Positions 7,581 through 14,663 of a stretch of DNA of 14,663 nt are shown in pieces; within the stretch, counting starts at the first letter, position 1; the number at the start of each line of letters is the position of its first letter. Below the pieces are notes generated by a model. The model did no database searches, was not told the origin of the DNA, and saw nothing but the letters and a program-made list of their open reading frames with translations. The stretch is taken from the NCBI GenBank assembly GCA_031550755.1, contig JAVBOJ010000115.1, positions 1 through 14,663 on the forward strand, read 5' to 3'. Source of the DNA: JAVBOJ01 sp031550755. Lineage in GTDB: Bacteria > Bacillota > Clostridia > Oscillospirales > UBA929. A program made the position numbers and the translations under genes.

Positions 7581-10500
7581 ATGACAACCCGAAAACAACC
7601 CCTGTCCGGCAAACGTATTCTGGCCACGCTGCTGGCCGTGCTACTCCTCGTCACCCTGATCCCGTTGGACAACGCGGCGCTGGCCGACAACTTCAGCATC
7701 ATGGCCAAAAACGGCACCCTGCCCGGCGGCTATCAGTTTGTGTCCGACGCCGACGCCGTGGGCACCCAGCCGACCCTCGCCAACGGGCAGGTGTGGGCGG
7801 ACAAGTCCATCGTCGCCAACTCCGACGGTACGTTTACCATTACATATTCCGCTCTCGGCCGTTCGGTGTATACCACCGGGACGCCCAAGCAGGTGGACGT
7901 GGTGCTGGTGCTGGATATCTCAGGCAGCATGTCGGGCACAAAGCTCACAAACGCCAAGCAGGTGGCTTACAATGCAGCCCAGCGGATTCTGGCGGCCAAC
8001 CCGTCCAACCGCGTGGCCATTGTGACCTATGACACCACCGCGGCCAACAAAACCTTCGGCTCGGGCGTGTATTGGTCTAGTACGCTGGGAACGCTTGCGG
8101 CCAATTCGGGCGCCAACGCCAATACCATCGGCGGCGTGCTGTTCAGCATCGCGGTGGCGGGCACCACAAATTGTCAGGACGGCTATCGCAAGGCTCAGAT
8201 CGCCCTGCAAAACCGCGGCTCCTCCGCCAACGAGCCGGTGGTTATCATGATGACCGACGGCGACGCCAACGAGGCGTATACCGCGCCGGATAGCGCTACG
8301 ACCATCGACGGAACGAATTATTATATTATGAGTACCGTTTTGCAGGCGGTTTATCTCAAGCGCCTGTATTCCGATCTGCGGATTTATACCATCGGATTTA
8401 GCATTTCCGATTCCAATACGACGGCCAATGCCGTGCTGTTTCCGTCCTCGGCGCGCCTGTCCGGCCGGTATGGGACATACAGCGAGGGCTTCCGGCGTAT
8501 AGAGACCCAGACACGCGCGAGCGCGTCGAGCGAATGGGGCGCTTCCTCCTTCGGCGCATGGTCATATTACTGGGCCAACACCGCCCTGACAAGCGAGACG
8601 GCGTGGACGACCTCGGGCAATACCCGCACCAGAAAGCTCTATTCCAATCTGAGCCAGCAGGGTTCCGCGCTGCAAACCGTGGCGTGGCGGAATGAGCTGG
8701 CCTATCACTCCATGCCCGGCAGCGGCACCACGACGAGCTCCACCGCGTCCAGTCTGGAGGCGCTGTACGACTCCATTCTGGGGCAGGTACTGTATACCAG
8801 CCCGCTGGTGAAAAACAGCTCCACCGGCCTGGAAAATCTGGTGGTCAACGACAGCGTCGGCAATGATTTTACCATCACCAAGGTCGAGGCCAACATCTCC
8901 GACTGCACCTATACCACCGCAAACAACAACGTCGTTTGGACGGTCACGCGGTTGCCGCTCCTGCCGCCGACCCAGGCGACGCAGGTGAGCACCACGCCGG
9001 CCAAGCTGACCGTGACCATCGCGCTCAAGACCCCGTACGCCGCCGGAACCTACCGTGTCACCCGCGGGTCGAACAACCGCGCCACGTTCACCGCGTCGGA
9101 CGAGAATGCCTATTATTCCACCAAGAGCCAGACCCAGAATTTCACCAAGGACGGCTGGATTGAGGTCAGCGTCGCCCAGCTGAACAACATCAATCTCACG
9201 GTGACCAAGGCGGTCAGCTCCAATGTGCCGACGCCGCCGAGCCAGAGCTTTGAGTTCGTGCTGTACGACTCGTCGCATACGAGCGTTATCGCCCGGCAGA
9301 GCCGCAGCGGCGCGGGCAATGTCACACTGACCATCCCGTCGGCGCAGCTCAGCTTTGCTGGCAACACCGCCGACAAGGTCTTCTGGCTGGAGGAGACGGT
9401 GCCGTCCCCCCTGCCGCAGTTTTGGACGTATGACGCCAACAATGCCCGCAGGGTGACCGTCAGTCTGGCCGGTACCGTGACCATCGGCGGCGCGGCCACC
9501 ACCTCGGCCACCTTTACAAACACCTACCACGCCACCGGTTCCATCTCGGTCACAAAGGACTGGGACAACACGCCCGAAAGCCTCAAACAGACCGTTTCGG
9601 TCAAGCTGCAAGCATGGAACGGCTCCGCGTGGGTGGACACCGGCAGCACCGCCGGGCTCAATAGCGGCAACAATTACAGCGGCTCCTTCTCGGGGCTGGC
9701 CATCGATACGAAATACCGCGTGGTGGAGACCACTGCGCTGTCTGAATTTGCCAATTTGCCGGTCTATTCGCCGGCCGACGTCACCCTGACCGCCGCCGCG
9801 CCCGCCGCGTCGATCACGGTCAAAAACAGCATCACCAACAAGGGCAAGGTCATCCTCGAGACTCTGTGGGACGACAACGGCGACAAGACCTACCGCCCCG
9901 CGCAGGTCGTCCTGACGCTGACCCAGAATGGCGCGCCGGTCACCCATTATCTGACCGCCGCCAATGAGGATCCGCTCAATCCAAACCGCTGGGTGATGGA
10001 GCTGGACAAGGTTGCCATGGGCGCGTACTCCGTCGCCGAGGCGGCGGTGGCCGACTACAGCTTCAACGCCTCCGGCTCGCGGACCGACGGCACGCTGACC
10101 ACCCACGGCGAGCAGCTCATCCTGACGCTGAAAAATACCCTGACCCCGCCGGTGTACACCGTGACGCTGACAAAAACCTGGGACGACGCGGGCAACGCCT
10201 ACGGCGGCCGCCCCGCCTCGGTGGATTTCTATCTCAACGGAGACACGACGAGTCCCATCACCCTGACCGCCGCCGACGCCGTTTCGGGCAATGTCTGGAG
10301 CAGGACGGTCAACGTGCCCAATTTCGGCGTCTATACGGTGGACGAGGCCGAGCCGGGCAACGGATATGTCAAGACCATCACCGCCGGGTCGGTCACGCTG
10401 ACCCCCGCGCTGCGCACCGGCTCGCTGTCGGTGACAAACACGGACGACAAGCCCTACGGCGAGATTACCGTCAGCAAAACATGGAGCCACGGTGCCAATC

Positions 10501-13175
10501 CGGACACACTGCCGGATCAGGCCGAGCTCTTTCTGTGGAAAGAAACGCCCTCCGGCCCTGTGCAGGTCGGGACGGTCACCCTGACCGGCGACGCGTCGCA
10601 CACCTTTTCGCAGCTGGAGCTGGGTGCCGTCTATTCCGTGACCGAGACGGCGGTGCCGCTGTATACCACCTCGATTTCCGGTGCGGTCACCCTGACCGCC
10701 GCGCACAAGACCGACGCCGTCAGCGTCTCCAATGTCTACGGCGCGGGCGTCATTTTGGTCACCAAAACGTGGGCGGACAGCCTCAACCTCGATTCGCAAA
10801 AGCCGACCCGTGCGCAAATCTCCCTGTTTGAGGCCGGGGTGGATACGCCGGTGGCCTCGGCGGAGATCGTCGGCAACAACTCCGCCGTATTCGGCGGGCT
10901 GGAAATCGGCAAATCCTATTATATCGCCGAGGACAGCATCCCCTATTACACCGCCGCCATCAGCGCCGACGCCGCCCACCCCGTCACCCTGACCGCCGAC
11001 GCGTCCGTGCAGGCCGTCGCCGTGACGGTGACAAACACCTACAACAACCCGCGCGGCAGCATCACCGTCCGCAAGGAGCTGAAAGGCACGGTCGATCCCA
11101 ACCGGCCGGACTTTGCCATCACCCTGTACAAGGACGGCGCGTCCACCGGACAGACGGTCAGCCTGCCGCAGGGCGGCCAATGGGAGCACACCTTCACAGA
11201 CCTCGACCTGTATTCGTCGTATTACGTCGTCGAGACGGTGCCGCAAGGCTTTGACTATACCGTGGCGTACAGCCGCGGCGCGTCCGATCCCGTCGCCCTG
11301 ACAAACGGGACAACGGGCGGCTCGATCACCGTGACCAACACCTATATCATGCCAACCGGGTCGCTCAAGGTGACCAAGGTCGTCTCGGCGGACGATCTGC
11401 CCGGCAGCGTCGCGCCGCTTGTTCAGGTGGAGGTGACGCTGTACCGCAGCGCCGAGGGCGTCCGCGAGCCCGGCTGGTCGGAGACCCGTCTGCTGAAGCA
11501 GTCCGAGGGCTGGGCGACCACCTACCAGAGTTTGCCGCTGTACAATCCGCAGGGCAAAACCTATGTCTATGAAATCGTGGAGACCCCCGTGCGCGATTAT
11601 ATTTTAACGGTGCAGGGGAACCTCGTCTCGCTGACCAAAAACGGGCTGGCCGAGGTGACCGTCACCAATACCTACGACCTACCGCACGGCAGCGTGACCG
11701 TCACCAAAAAATGGCTGGACGCCGACGGCAAGTCCACGGCGGTTGAAACCTTTGAGGTGGAGCTCCGCCTGTTTAAGGACGGGGTGGACACAAAGCAAAA
11801 CAAGCTCATAAACGCCGGCAACCTCTGGTCGGCCACGTGGGACAATCTGGAACTGGACGCGGAATACACCGTGTCCGAAATTCTGGTGACCGACAGCGAA
11901 TGCTGGAGCCTTGACTACGCGCCCGGCAGCCTTGACCTCACTTACAACGCCAAACGCACGGGGAACATCGTAATCACCGCGCGGTTTATCACGCCCGCGC
12001 CGTCGCTCTCGGTGCAGCTGGAGGTCGTAAAGACCGAGGATATGGTGGAGGGCTACGCCAACATCGATTACAAGCTGACCGTCACAAACAACGGCAACCG
12101 CGCGCTGCGCGATGTGGCCGCGCAGATGGAATACCTTGAGAAGGCCGGCGGCATCACTTACCTGAACGGCGGAGACTTCGCGGCGATGGACGCTGCGCCC
12201 GCCGGAGAATTTGTCATCGGCGCCATGGCCATCGGCCAAACCAAAACCATTCTCTACCGTGTGCGGGTCGATCACGAGGGAGTGTATCAAAACGAGGCGG
12301 TCATTACAGGCTATTACCGCACCCAGGCCGTGACCGCCCGCCAAACCGCCCAGACCAAGGTGCTCAAGGGCGCGATCGGCGTCCGCATGGGCTGCGACAT
12401 CAAACTGCAGGAGCTGCTGTCCGGCTATGTGCTGTTCCCGTACACCGTGACCGTCGGCAACAACGGCGATCTGGCCATGACCGTGTCATCCATCACCGAC
12501 ACCATGTCCCCCAGAGAGGCCGAAGCGGGGCTGGAATACCAGAGCTTTTCCGGCGCGGTCACCGGCTTTGACCCGGCGAAGGGCTTTGTCTTCGAGCCGG
12601 TGGTGCTGCAGCCGGGGCAGTCGTTTACCTTCTCCTACGTGCTCAAAGCGACCCATGCGCGGGAATATTGGAACACCACCGTCGTGACGGCGTACGACTA
12701 TATGGATCGGACGTATACGGCGCAGGCCAGCGAGTCGGTCAGTGTGGTGCCCGATCCGAAAATCACCTATTCGATGACCCTTCATTATCACGACCATGAG
12801 AGCGGCGCGCCGGTGCGCGAGGCCACAAGCTCGTCCGGGCACGGCCCGGGCATGGCGTACAGCGTGCAGGCGCCCGACATTAGCGGGTACAAATACGTCG
12901 GATCCACCGGCGGGCCGCTCAGCGGCTATTTGGAGAACAATCTGGAGATCACCTTCCTCTACGAGAAAGCCGAGGTCAAGGAGGAGATCGTCACCCCAAC
13001 ACCGCCGCCGCTTGTCATCATTGACGAGGACACCGTCCCGCCCATCGCGCCGCCGGTTGAGCTGCCGGTGACCAGCGGCACGCCGGTCAGCCTTTGGTTG
13101 GGTCTGCTGGGCTTTGCGCTGCTGGCCGCGGGCATCGTTTTGAAACGGCGCGACGAAGAAGAGAAAGAGATGTAA
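7581..13175 (+). CDS. VWA-domain, multi-CnaB cell-wall adhesin with C-terminal sorting signal
   Basis: The 1864-residue protein is predicted to be exported and wall-anchored. Residues 1-35 form a signal peptide (basic start, hydrophobic ATLLAVLLLVTLIPL, likely cleavage after NAALA). A von Willebrand A domain covers about 105-340, with the MIDAS residues DISGS at 112-116, a Thr at 195/196 and Asp226 in MTDGD. A pilin-type isopeptide domain follows (about 537-651), then eight CnaB-like repeats (652-1470), two DUF11-like beta domains (about 1473-1725), a MucBP-like domain (about 1727-1798), a Pro-rich spacer and the sorting tail: LPVTS (1828-1832), a hydrophobic helix and RRDEEEKEM. The architecture resembles pilus-tip adhesins with metal-dependent ligand binding on a rigid stalk. 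No sortase or pilin partner lies in the window, so monomeric attachment by a sortase encoded elsewhere is likely. Ligand and host-cell role are unknown. Confidence 0.92.
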   Translation: MTTRKQPLSGKRILATLLAVLLLVTLIPLDNAALADNFSIMAKNGTLPGGYQFVSDADAVGTQPTLANGQVWADKSIVANSDGTFTITYSALGRSVYTTGTPKQVDVVLVLDISGSMSGTKLTNAKQVAYNAAQRILAANPSNRVAIVTYDTTAANKTFGSGVYWSSTLGTLAANSGANANTIGGVLFSIAVAGTTNCQDGYRKAQIALQNRGSSANEPVVIMMTDGDANEAYTAPDSATTIDGTNYYIMSTVLQAVYLKRLYSDLRIYTIGFSISDSNTTANAVLFPSSARLSGRYGTYSEGFRRIETQTRASASSEWGASSFGAWSYYWANTALTSETAWTTSGNTRTRKLYSNLSQQGSALQTVAWRNELAYHSMPGSGTTTSSTASSLEALYDSILGQVLYTSPLVKNSSTGLENLVVNDSVGNDFTITKVEANISDCTYTTANNNVVWTVTRLPLLPPTQATQVSTTPAKLTVTIALKTPYAAGTYRVTRGSNNRATFTASDENAYYSTKSQTQNFTKDGWIEVSVAQLNNINLTVTKAVSSNVPTPPSQSFEFVLYDSSHTSVIARQSRSGAGNVTLTIPSAQLSFAGNTADKVFWLEETVPSPLPQFWTYDANNARRVTVSLAGTVTIGGAATTSATFTNTYHATGSISVTKDWDNTPESLKQTVSVKLQAWNGSAWVDTGSTAGLNSGNNYSGSFSGLAIDTKYRVVETTALSEFANLPVYSPADVTLTAAAPAASITVKNSITNKGKVILETLWDDNGDKTYRPAQVVLTLTQNGAPVTHYLTAANEDPLNPNRWVMELDKVAMGAYSVAEAAVADYSFNASGSRTDGTLTTHGEQLILTLKNTLTPPVYTVTLTKTWDDAGNAYGGRPASVDFYLNGDTTSPITLTAADAVSGNVWSRTVNVPNFGVYTVDEAEPGNGYVKTITAGSVTLTPALRTGSLSVTNTDDKPYGEITVSKTWSHGANPDTLPDQAELFLWKETPSGPVQVGTVTLTGDASHTFSQLELGAVYSVTETAVPLYTTSISGAVTLTAAHKTDAVSVSNVYGAGVILVTKTWADSLNLDSQKPTRAQISLFEAGVDTPVASAEIVGNNSAVFGGLEIGKSYYIAEDSIPYYTAAISADAAHPVTLTADASVQAVAVTVTNTYNNPRGSITVRKELKGTVDPNRPDFAITLYKDGASTGQTVSLPQGGQWEHTFTDLDLYSSYYVVETVPQGFDYTVAYSRGASDPVALTNGTTGGSITVTNTYIMPTGSLKVTKVVSADDLPGSVAPLVQVEVTLYRSAEGVREPGWSETRLLKQSEGWATTYQSLPLYNPQGKTYVYEIVETPVRDYILTVQGNLVSLTKNGLAEVTVTNTYDLPHGSVTVTKKWLDADGKSTAVETFEVELRLFKDGVDTKQNKLINAGNLWSATWDNLELDAEYTVSEILVTDSECWSLDYAPGSLDLTYNAKRTGNIVITARFITPAPSLSVQLEVVKTEDMVEGYANIDYKLTVTNNGNRALRDVAAQMEYLEKAGGITYLNGGDFAAMDAAPAGEFVIGAMAIGQTKTILYRVRVDHEGVYQNEAVITGYYRTQAVTARQTAQTKVLKGAIGVRMGCDIKLQELLSGYVLFPYTVTVGNNGDLAMTVSSITDTMSPREAEAGLEYQSFSGAVTGFDPAKGFVFEPVVLQPGQSFTFSYVLKATHAREYWNTTVVTAYDYMDRTYTAQASESVSVVPDPKITYSMTLHYHDHESGAPVREATSSSGHGPGMAYSVQAPDISGYKYVGSTGGPLSGYLENNLEITFLYEKAEVKEEIVTPTPPPLVIIDEDTVPPIAPPVELPVTSGTPVSLWLGLLGFALLAAGIVLKRRDEEEKEM
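9190..11992 (+). repeat. Stalk of one pilin-type and eight CnaB-like repeats
   Basis: Each unit is about 95-115 residues. It starts with a strand ending in V-T-K-x-W, has a middle Y-x-V-x-E motif and ends with V-T-N-T-Y. In CnaB and pilin domains these Lys, Glu and Asn residues form and catalyse an intramolecular isopeptide bond. The triad looks complete in the pilin-type domain and in CnaB repeats 1 and 3-7. In repeat 2 the Lys position is Thr (codon 9861-9863, in ILETLW). In repeat 8 the Asn position is Ala (codon 11979-11981, in VITARF). The repeats are divergent in sequence, so recent tandem duplication is not evident. Confidence 0.88.
13062..13172 (+). other. C-terminal cell-wall sorting signal, variant LPVTSG
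   Basis: The last 37 residues read LPVTSGTP, then a hydrophobic segment (SLWLGLLGFALLAAGIVL), then a positively charged then acidic tail (KRRDEEEKEM). This is the standard tripartite layout of sortase substrates, but the position after the Thr is Ser rather than Gly. The tail would either be cleaved by a sortase with altered specificity or act as a membrane anchor. Confidence 0.75.
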
Positions 13176-13178
13176 CCA

Positions 13179-13196
13179 AAACGCGCCCCTGCGTTT
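13179..13196. terminator. Weak hairpin after the adhesin gene
   Basis: AAACGC (13179-13184) and GCGTTT (13191-13196) form a 6-bp stem around a 6-nt loop just after the TAA. No T-tract follows on the + strand, so it is at best a weak terminator. It lies between the adhesin stop and the rplU promoter. Confidence 0.3.
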
Positions 13197-13207
13197 CAAA
13201 CAAAATC

Positions 13208-13236
13208 TTGACATTCGGCGCTTCGCGTGCTATACT
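13208..13236 (+). promoter_or_regulatory. Near-consensus sigma-A promoter of the rplU-rpmA operon
   Basis: A perfect TTGACA (13208-13213) is followed by exactly 17 nt and TATACT (13231-13236), one base from the TATAAT consensus. Transcription should start near 13243, about 78 nt before the rplU ATG. This strength is expected of a ribosomal-protein operon and marks the border between the accessory surface genes and the housekeeping block. Confidence 0.9.
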
Positions 13237-13242
13237 ACATGA

Positions 13243-13320
13243 GCCGCGTCGAACGGGCACAATAAGCGGGAATTTTCCCCGCCTTTTTCGAGCGAGACCG
13301 AAAGATGGGAAGGAACAAGC
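13243..13320 (+). promoter_or_regulatory. Structured leader of rplU (L21-leader-like, candidate attenuator)
   Basis: The leader of about 78 nt can form a GCGGG/CCCGC hairpin (13266-13270 with 13278-13282) followed one base later by TTTTT (13284-13288), as in a short intrinsic terminator. A competing hairpin pairs the T-tract segment 13284-13290 with CGAAAGA (13299-13305), including one G-U pair. Bacillus and related Firmicutes have an RNA leader before rplU thought to give feedback by ribosomal protein; placement and length fit that idea, but primary-sequence identity to the Rfam model could not be tested. The rplU ribosome-binding site AAGGA is at 13310-13314. Confidence 0.45.
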
Positions 13321-13638
13321 ATGCACGCGATTATTGAGACAGGCGGAAAGCAGTACAAGGTGCAGGAAGGCGACGTAATTTACGTCGAAAAACTGGACGC
13401 CGCCGAGGGTTCCACTGTGGAATTCGACAAGGTACTGGCCGTTTTTGAAGGCGAAAAGGTGCGCCTCGGCACACCCACCGTCCCTGGCGTCAATATCACC
13501 GGGAAGGTACTCAAAAACGGAAAACAGAAAAAAGTGATCGTCTTCACCTACCGCGCGAAGAAGAATATTCGCCGCAAAAAGGGCCATCGTCAGCCCTATA
13601 CCAAGATTGAGATCAACAAAATCGCGGCGCCGGTATAA
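13321..13638 (+). CDS. rplU: 50S ribosomal protein L21
   Basis: The 105-residue product begins MHAIIETGGKQYKV and contains EGDVIYVEKL, the VLAVFEGEKVRLGTP segment and the basic C-terminal part FTYRAKKNIRRKKGHRQPYT, all diagnostic of bacterial L21, at the usual length of about 103 residues. L21 binds 23S rRNA in the large subunit. AAGGA lies 6 nt before the ATG. The gene heads an operon with rpmA, which begins 30 nt after its stop, and is driven by the strong promoter at 13208. In many Firmicutes a small gene for the Prp protease sits between rplU and rpmA; here there is no room for it. Confidence 0.98.
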   Translation: MHAIIETGGKQYKVQEGDVIYVEKLDAAEGSTVEFDKVLAVFEGEKVRLGTPTVPGVNITGKVLKNGKQKKVIVFTYRAKKNIRRKKGHRQPYTKIEINKIAAPV

Positions 13639-13668
13639 GTCCGCGCGCAGTTATAGGAGGAAGTTCTC

Positions 13669-13923
13669 ATGGCACATAAAAAAGGCGTAGGTTCTTCGCG
13701 CAACGGCCGCGATTCCGAGTCCAAACGACTGGGGCCCAAGCGTGCCGACGGTCAGTTCGTGCTGGCCGGCAATATTTTGGTGCGTCAGCGCGGCACCCAT
13801 ATCCATCCCGGCAACAACGTCGGCCGCGGCAGCGACGACACGCTCTTCGCCCTGGTGTCCGGCAAGGTGGCCTTTGAGCGCCTCGGCCGCGACCGCAAAC
13901 AGGTCTCCGTCTACACGCAGTAA
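13669..13923 (+). CDS. rpmA: 50S ribosomal protein L27, without N-terminal extension
   Basis: The 84-residue product starts MAHKKGVGSSRNGRDSESKR and continues with the conserved GNILVRQRGT and HPGNNVGRGSDDTLF motifs of L27. The N-terminal tail of L27 reaches the peptidyl-transferase centre. A strong ribosome-binding site, AGGAGG (13655-13660), lies 8 nt before the ATG and fixes the start. Many Firmicutes make L27 with a leader of about nine residues (ending in a FF/A-type site) that Prp removes; this protein begins directly at the mature end. The gene is cotranscribed with rplU, and a hairpin follows its stop. Confidence 0.98.
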   Translation: MAHKKGVGSSRNGRDSESKRLGPKRADGQFVLAGNILVRQRGTHIHPGNNVGRGSDDTLFALVSGKVAFERLGRDRKQVSVYTQ

Positions 13924-13931
13924 TTCCGACA

Positions 13932-14001
13932 GGGCAGACACAACCTGCCTCTGCGGGGCATGATACCACAGAATCGTAGGGGCGGGGCTTGTCTCCGCCC
14001 C
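13932..14001. repeat. Inverted pair of short GC-rich palindromic units after rpmA
   Basis: Unit 1 (13932-13956) and the reverse complement of unit 2 (13975-14001) match at roughly 19 of 25 positions with one gap. Each unit is also a small hairpin: GGGCAG with CTGCCT around a 7-nt loop in unit 1, and GGGGCGG with CCGCCCC in unit 2. The pair can form either two small stems or one long imperfect stem. It resembles REP-like intergenic elements; genome-wide copies would confirm this. Confidence 0.5.
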
Positions 14002-14005
14002 TTTT
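13979..14005 (+). terminator. Terminator-like hairpin between rpmA and obg
   Basis: GGGGCGG (13979-13985) pairs with CCGCCCC (13995-14001), extendable by a G-U and a G-C pair to leave a 5-nt loop, and is followed by TTTT (14002-14005). It ends only 18 nt before the obg ATG, and no promoter is visible in that gap, so read-through is probably partial and obg may be expressed from this operon at a lower level. Confidence 0.6.
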
Positions 14006-14023
14006 GAATGTTTTGAGGGTTAT

Positions 14024-14663
14024 ATGTTTATCGATATCGCGCATATTGTGGTCAAGGCCGGGCGGGGCGGAGACGGCTGCGTCTCCTTCCACCGGGAAAA
14101 ATACATTACCCACGGCGGCCCCGACGGCGGCGACGGCGGGCGCGGCGGCGACGTGTTGGTCGTGGCCGATCCGCATTTGAGTACGCTGCTGGATTTCCGT
14201 TACAAACGGAAATATGAGGCGCCGCAGGGCGAGCCCGGCGGGATCAAGGCGTCCTCCGGGCGGGGCGGCGAGCCGGTCGTTATCAAGGTGCCGGTCGGCA
14301 CGCTGGTACGGGACGAGGCGTCCGGCGCGGTCATCGCCGATATTCAGGAGGGCCCGCCGGTGCTGCTGGCGCGCGGAGGACGCGGCGGCTGGGGCAACCG
14401 GCGTTTCGCCACGCCCACCCGTCAGACCCCCCGGTTTGCCAAATCGGGGCTGCCCGGCGAGGAACGCGCCGTGGTGCTCGAGCTGAAGCTGCTGGCCGAC
14501 GTAGGGTTGCTGGGCTTCCCCAATGTGGGGAAATCCACGCTGCTGTCGGTCATTTCGGCCGCGCGTCCCAAGATTGCCGGCTATCATTTCACCACCCTGT
14601 CGCCCAATTTGGGCGTCGTGCAGGTGGACGCCGACACCCATTTTGTGGTGGCCGACATCCCTG
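14024..14663 (+). CDS. obg: Obg GTPase (3' partial)
   Basis: The first 213 codons are present; the window ends inside the gene. The N-terminal Obg domain is clear: MFIDIAHIVVKAGRGGDGCV, FHREKY, and the Gly-rich GGPDGGDGGRGGDV and GRGGWGN segments that form its six glycine helices. The G domain begins with the P-loop GFPNVGKST (G1) and switch I FTTLSPNLGV (G2), and the window stops at the start of the DxPG (G3) motif. Obg is an essential, ribosome-associated GTPase acting in large-subunit assembly and stress control. Its usual place beside rplU-rpmA is kept, but spo0B, found before obg in Bacillus, is absent. A GAGGG ribosome-binding site at 14015-14019 lies 4 nt before the ATG. Confidence 0.97.
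   Translation, partial: MFIDIAHIVVKAGRGGDGCVSFHREKYITHGGPDGGDGGRGGDVLVVADPHLSTLLDFRYKRKYEAPQGEPGGIKASSGRGGEPVVIKVPVGTLVRDEASGAVIADIQEGPPVLLARGGRGGWGNRRFATPTRQTPRFAKSGLPGEERAVVLELKLLADVGLLGFPNVGKSTLLSVISAARPKIAGYHFTTLSPNLGVVQVDADTHFVVADIP

Noticed and set aside
8562..11246. Open frame of 894 codons on the - strand, opposite the adhesin gene
   Set aside because: It has the same biased composition, no recognisable domain, and covers the clear VWA and CnaB coding region on the other strand.
13667..14641. Open frame of 324 codons on the - strand across rpmA and obg
   Set aside because: It spans two conserved genes and their intergenic hairpin, so it is a composition artefact.

Overview
The window reads as chromosomal DNA of a GC-rich anaerobic Firmicute, probably a gut or rumen clostridial lineage of the Oscillospiraceae/Ruminococcaceae kind. 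The reasons are Gram-positive surface anchors of two types (SLH domains and a sortase-type tail), a strong sigma-A promoter, and Clostridia-like L21, L27 and Obg sequences with strong G/C bias at third codon positions. No marker gene fixes the taxon, so this is an inference. All genes lie on the + strand.

Region 1 (1-7299) is most of a giant secreted protein whose 5' end is outside the window. It has at least 13 RCC1-type beta-propeller blades, several Ig-like and carboxypeptidase-regulatory-like beta domains, an unusual helical module with a long hydrophobic stretch, a chitobiase-C-like domain and three SLH domains for non-covalent cell-wall attachment. A stem-loop terminator follows.

Region 2 (7300-13175) holds a 281-nt intergenic stretch with a good promoter, palindromes at the start site and a long structured leader. 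It leads into an 1864-residue adhesin: signal peptide, VWA domain with MIDAS residues, pilin-type isopeptide domain, eight CnaB-like repeats, two DUF11-like domains, a MucBP-like domain and a C-terminal sorting signal of unusual form (LPVTS). The two big genes appear to be separate transcription units, and they display extended stalk-like proteins through two different anchoring chemistries.

Region 3 (13176-14663) is core housekeeping: a near-consensus promoter, a structured leader resembling an L21 autoregulatory leader, rplU (L21), rpmA (L27), a GC-rich inverted-repeat pair ending in a terminator-like hairpin, and the first 213 codons of obg. The Prp protease gene, which lies between rplU and rpmA in many Firmicutes, is absent, and L27 lacks the N-terminal extension that Prp removes.

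No mobile element, CRISPR array, tRNA or rRNA was seen. The most interesting material is the architecture of the two surface proteins (the hydrophobic helical module, the broken CnaB triads, the variant sorting motif) and the three candidate RNA structures at 7474-7572, 13243-13320 and 13932-14005.
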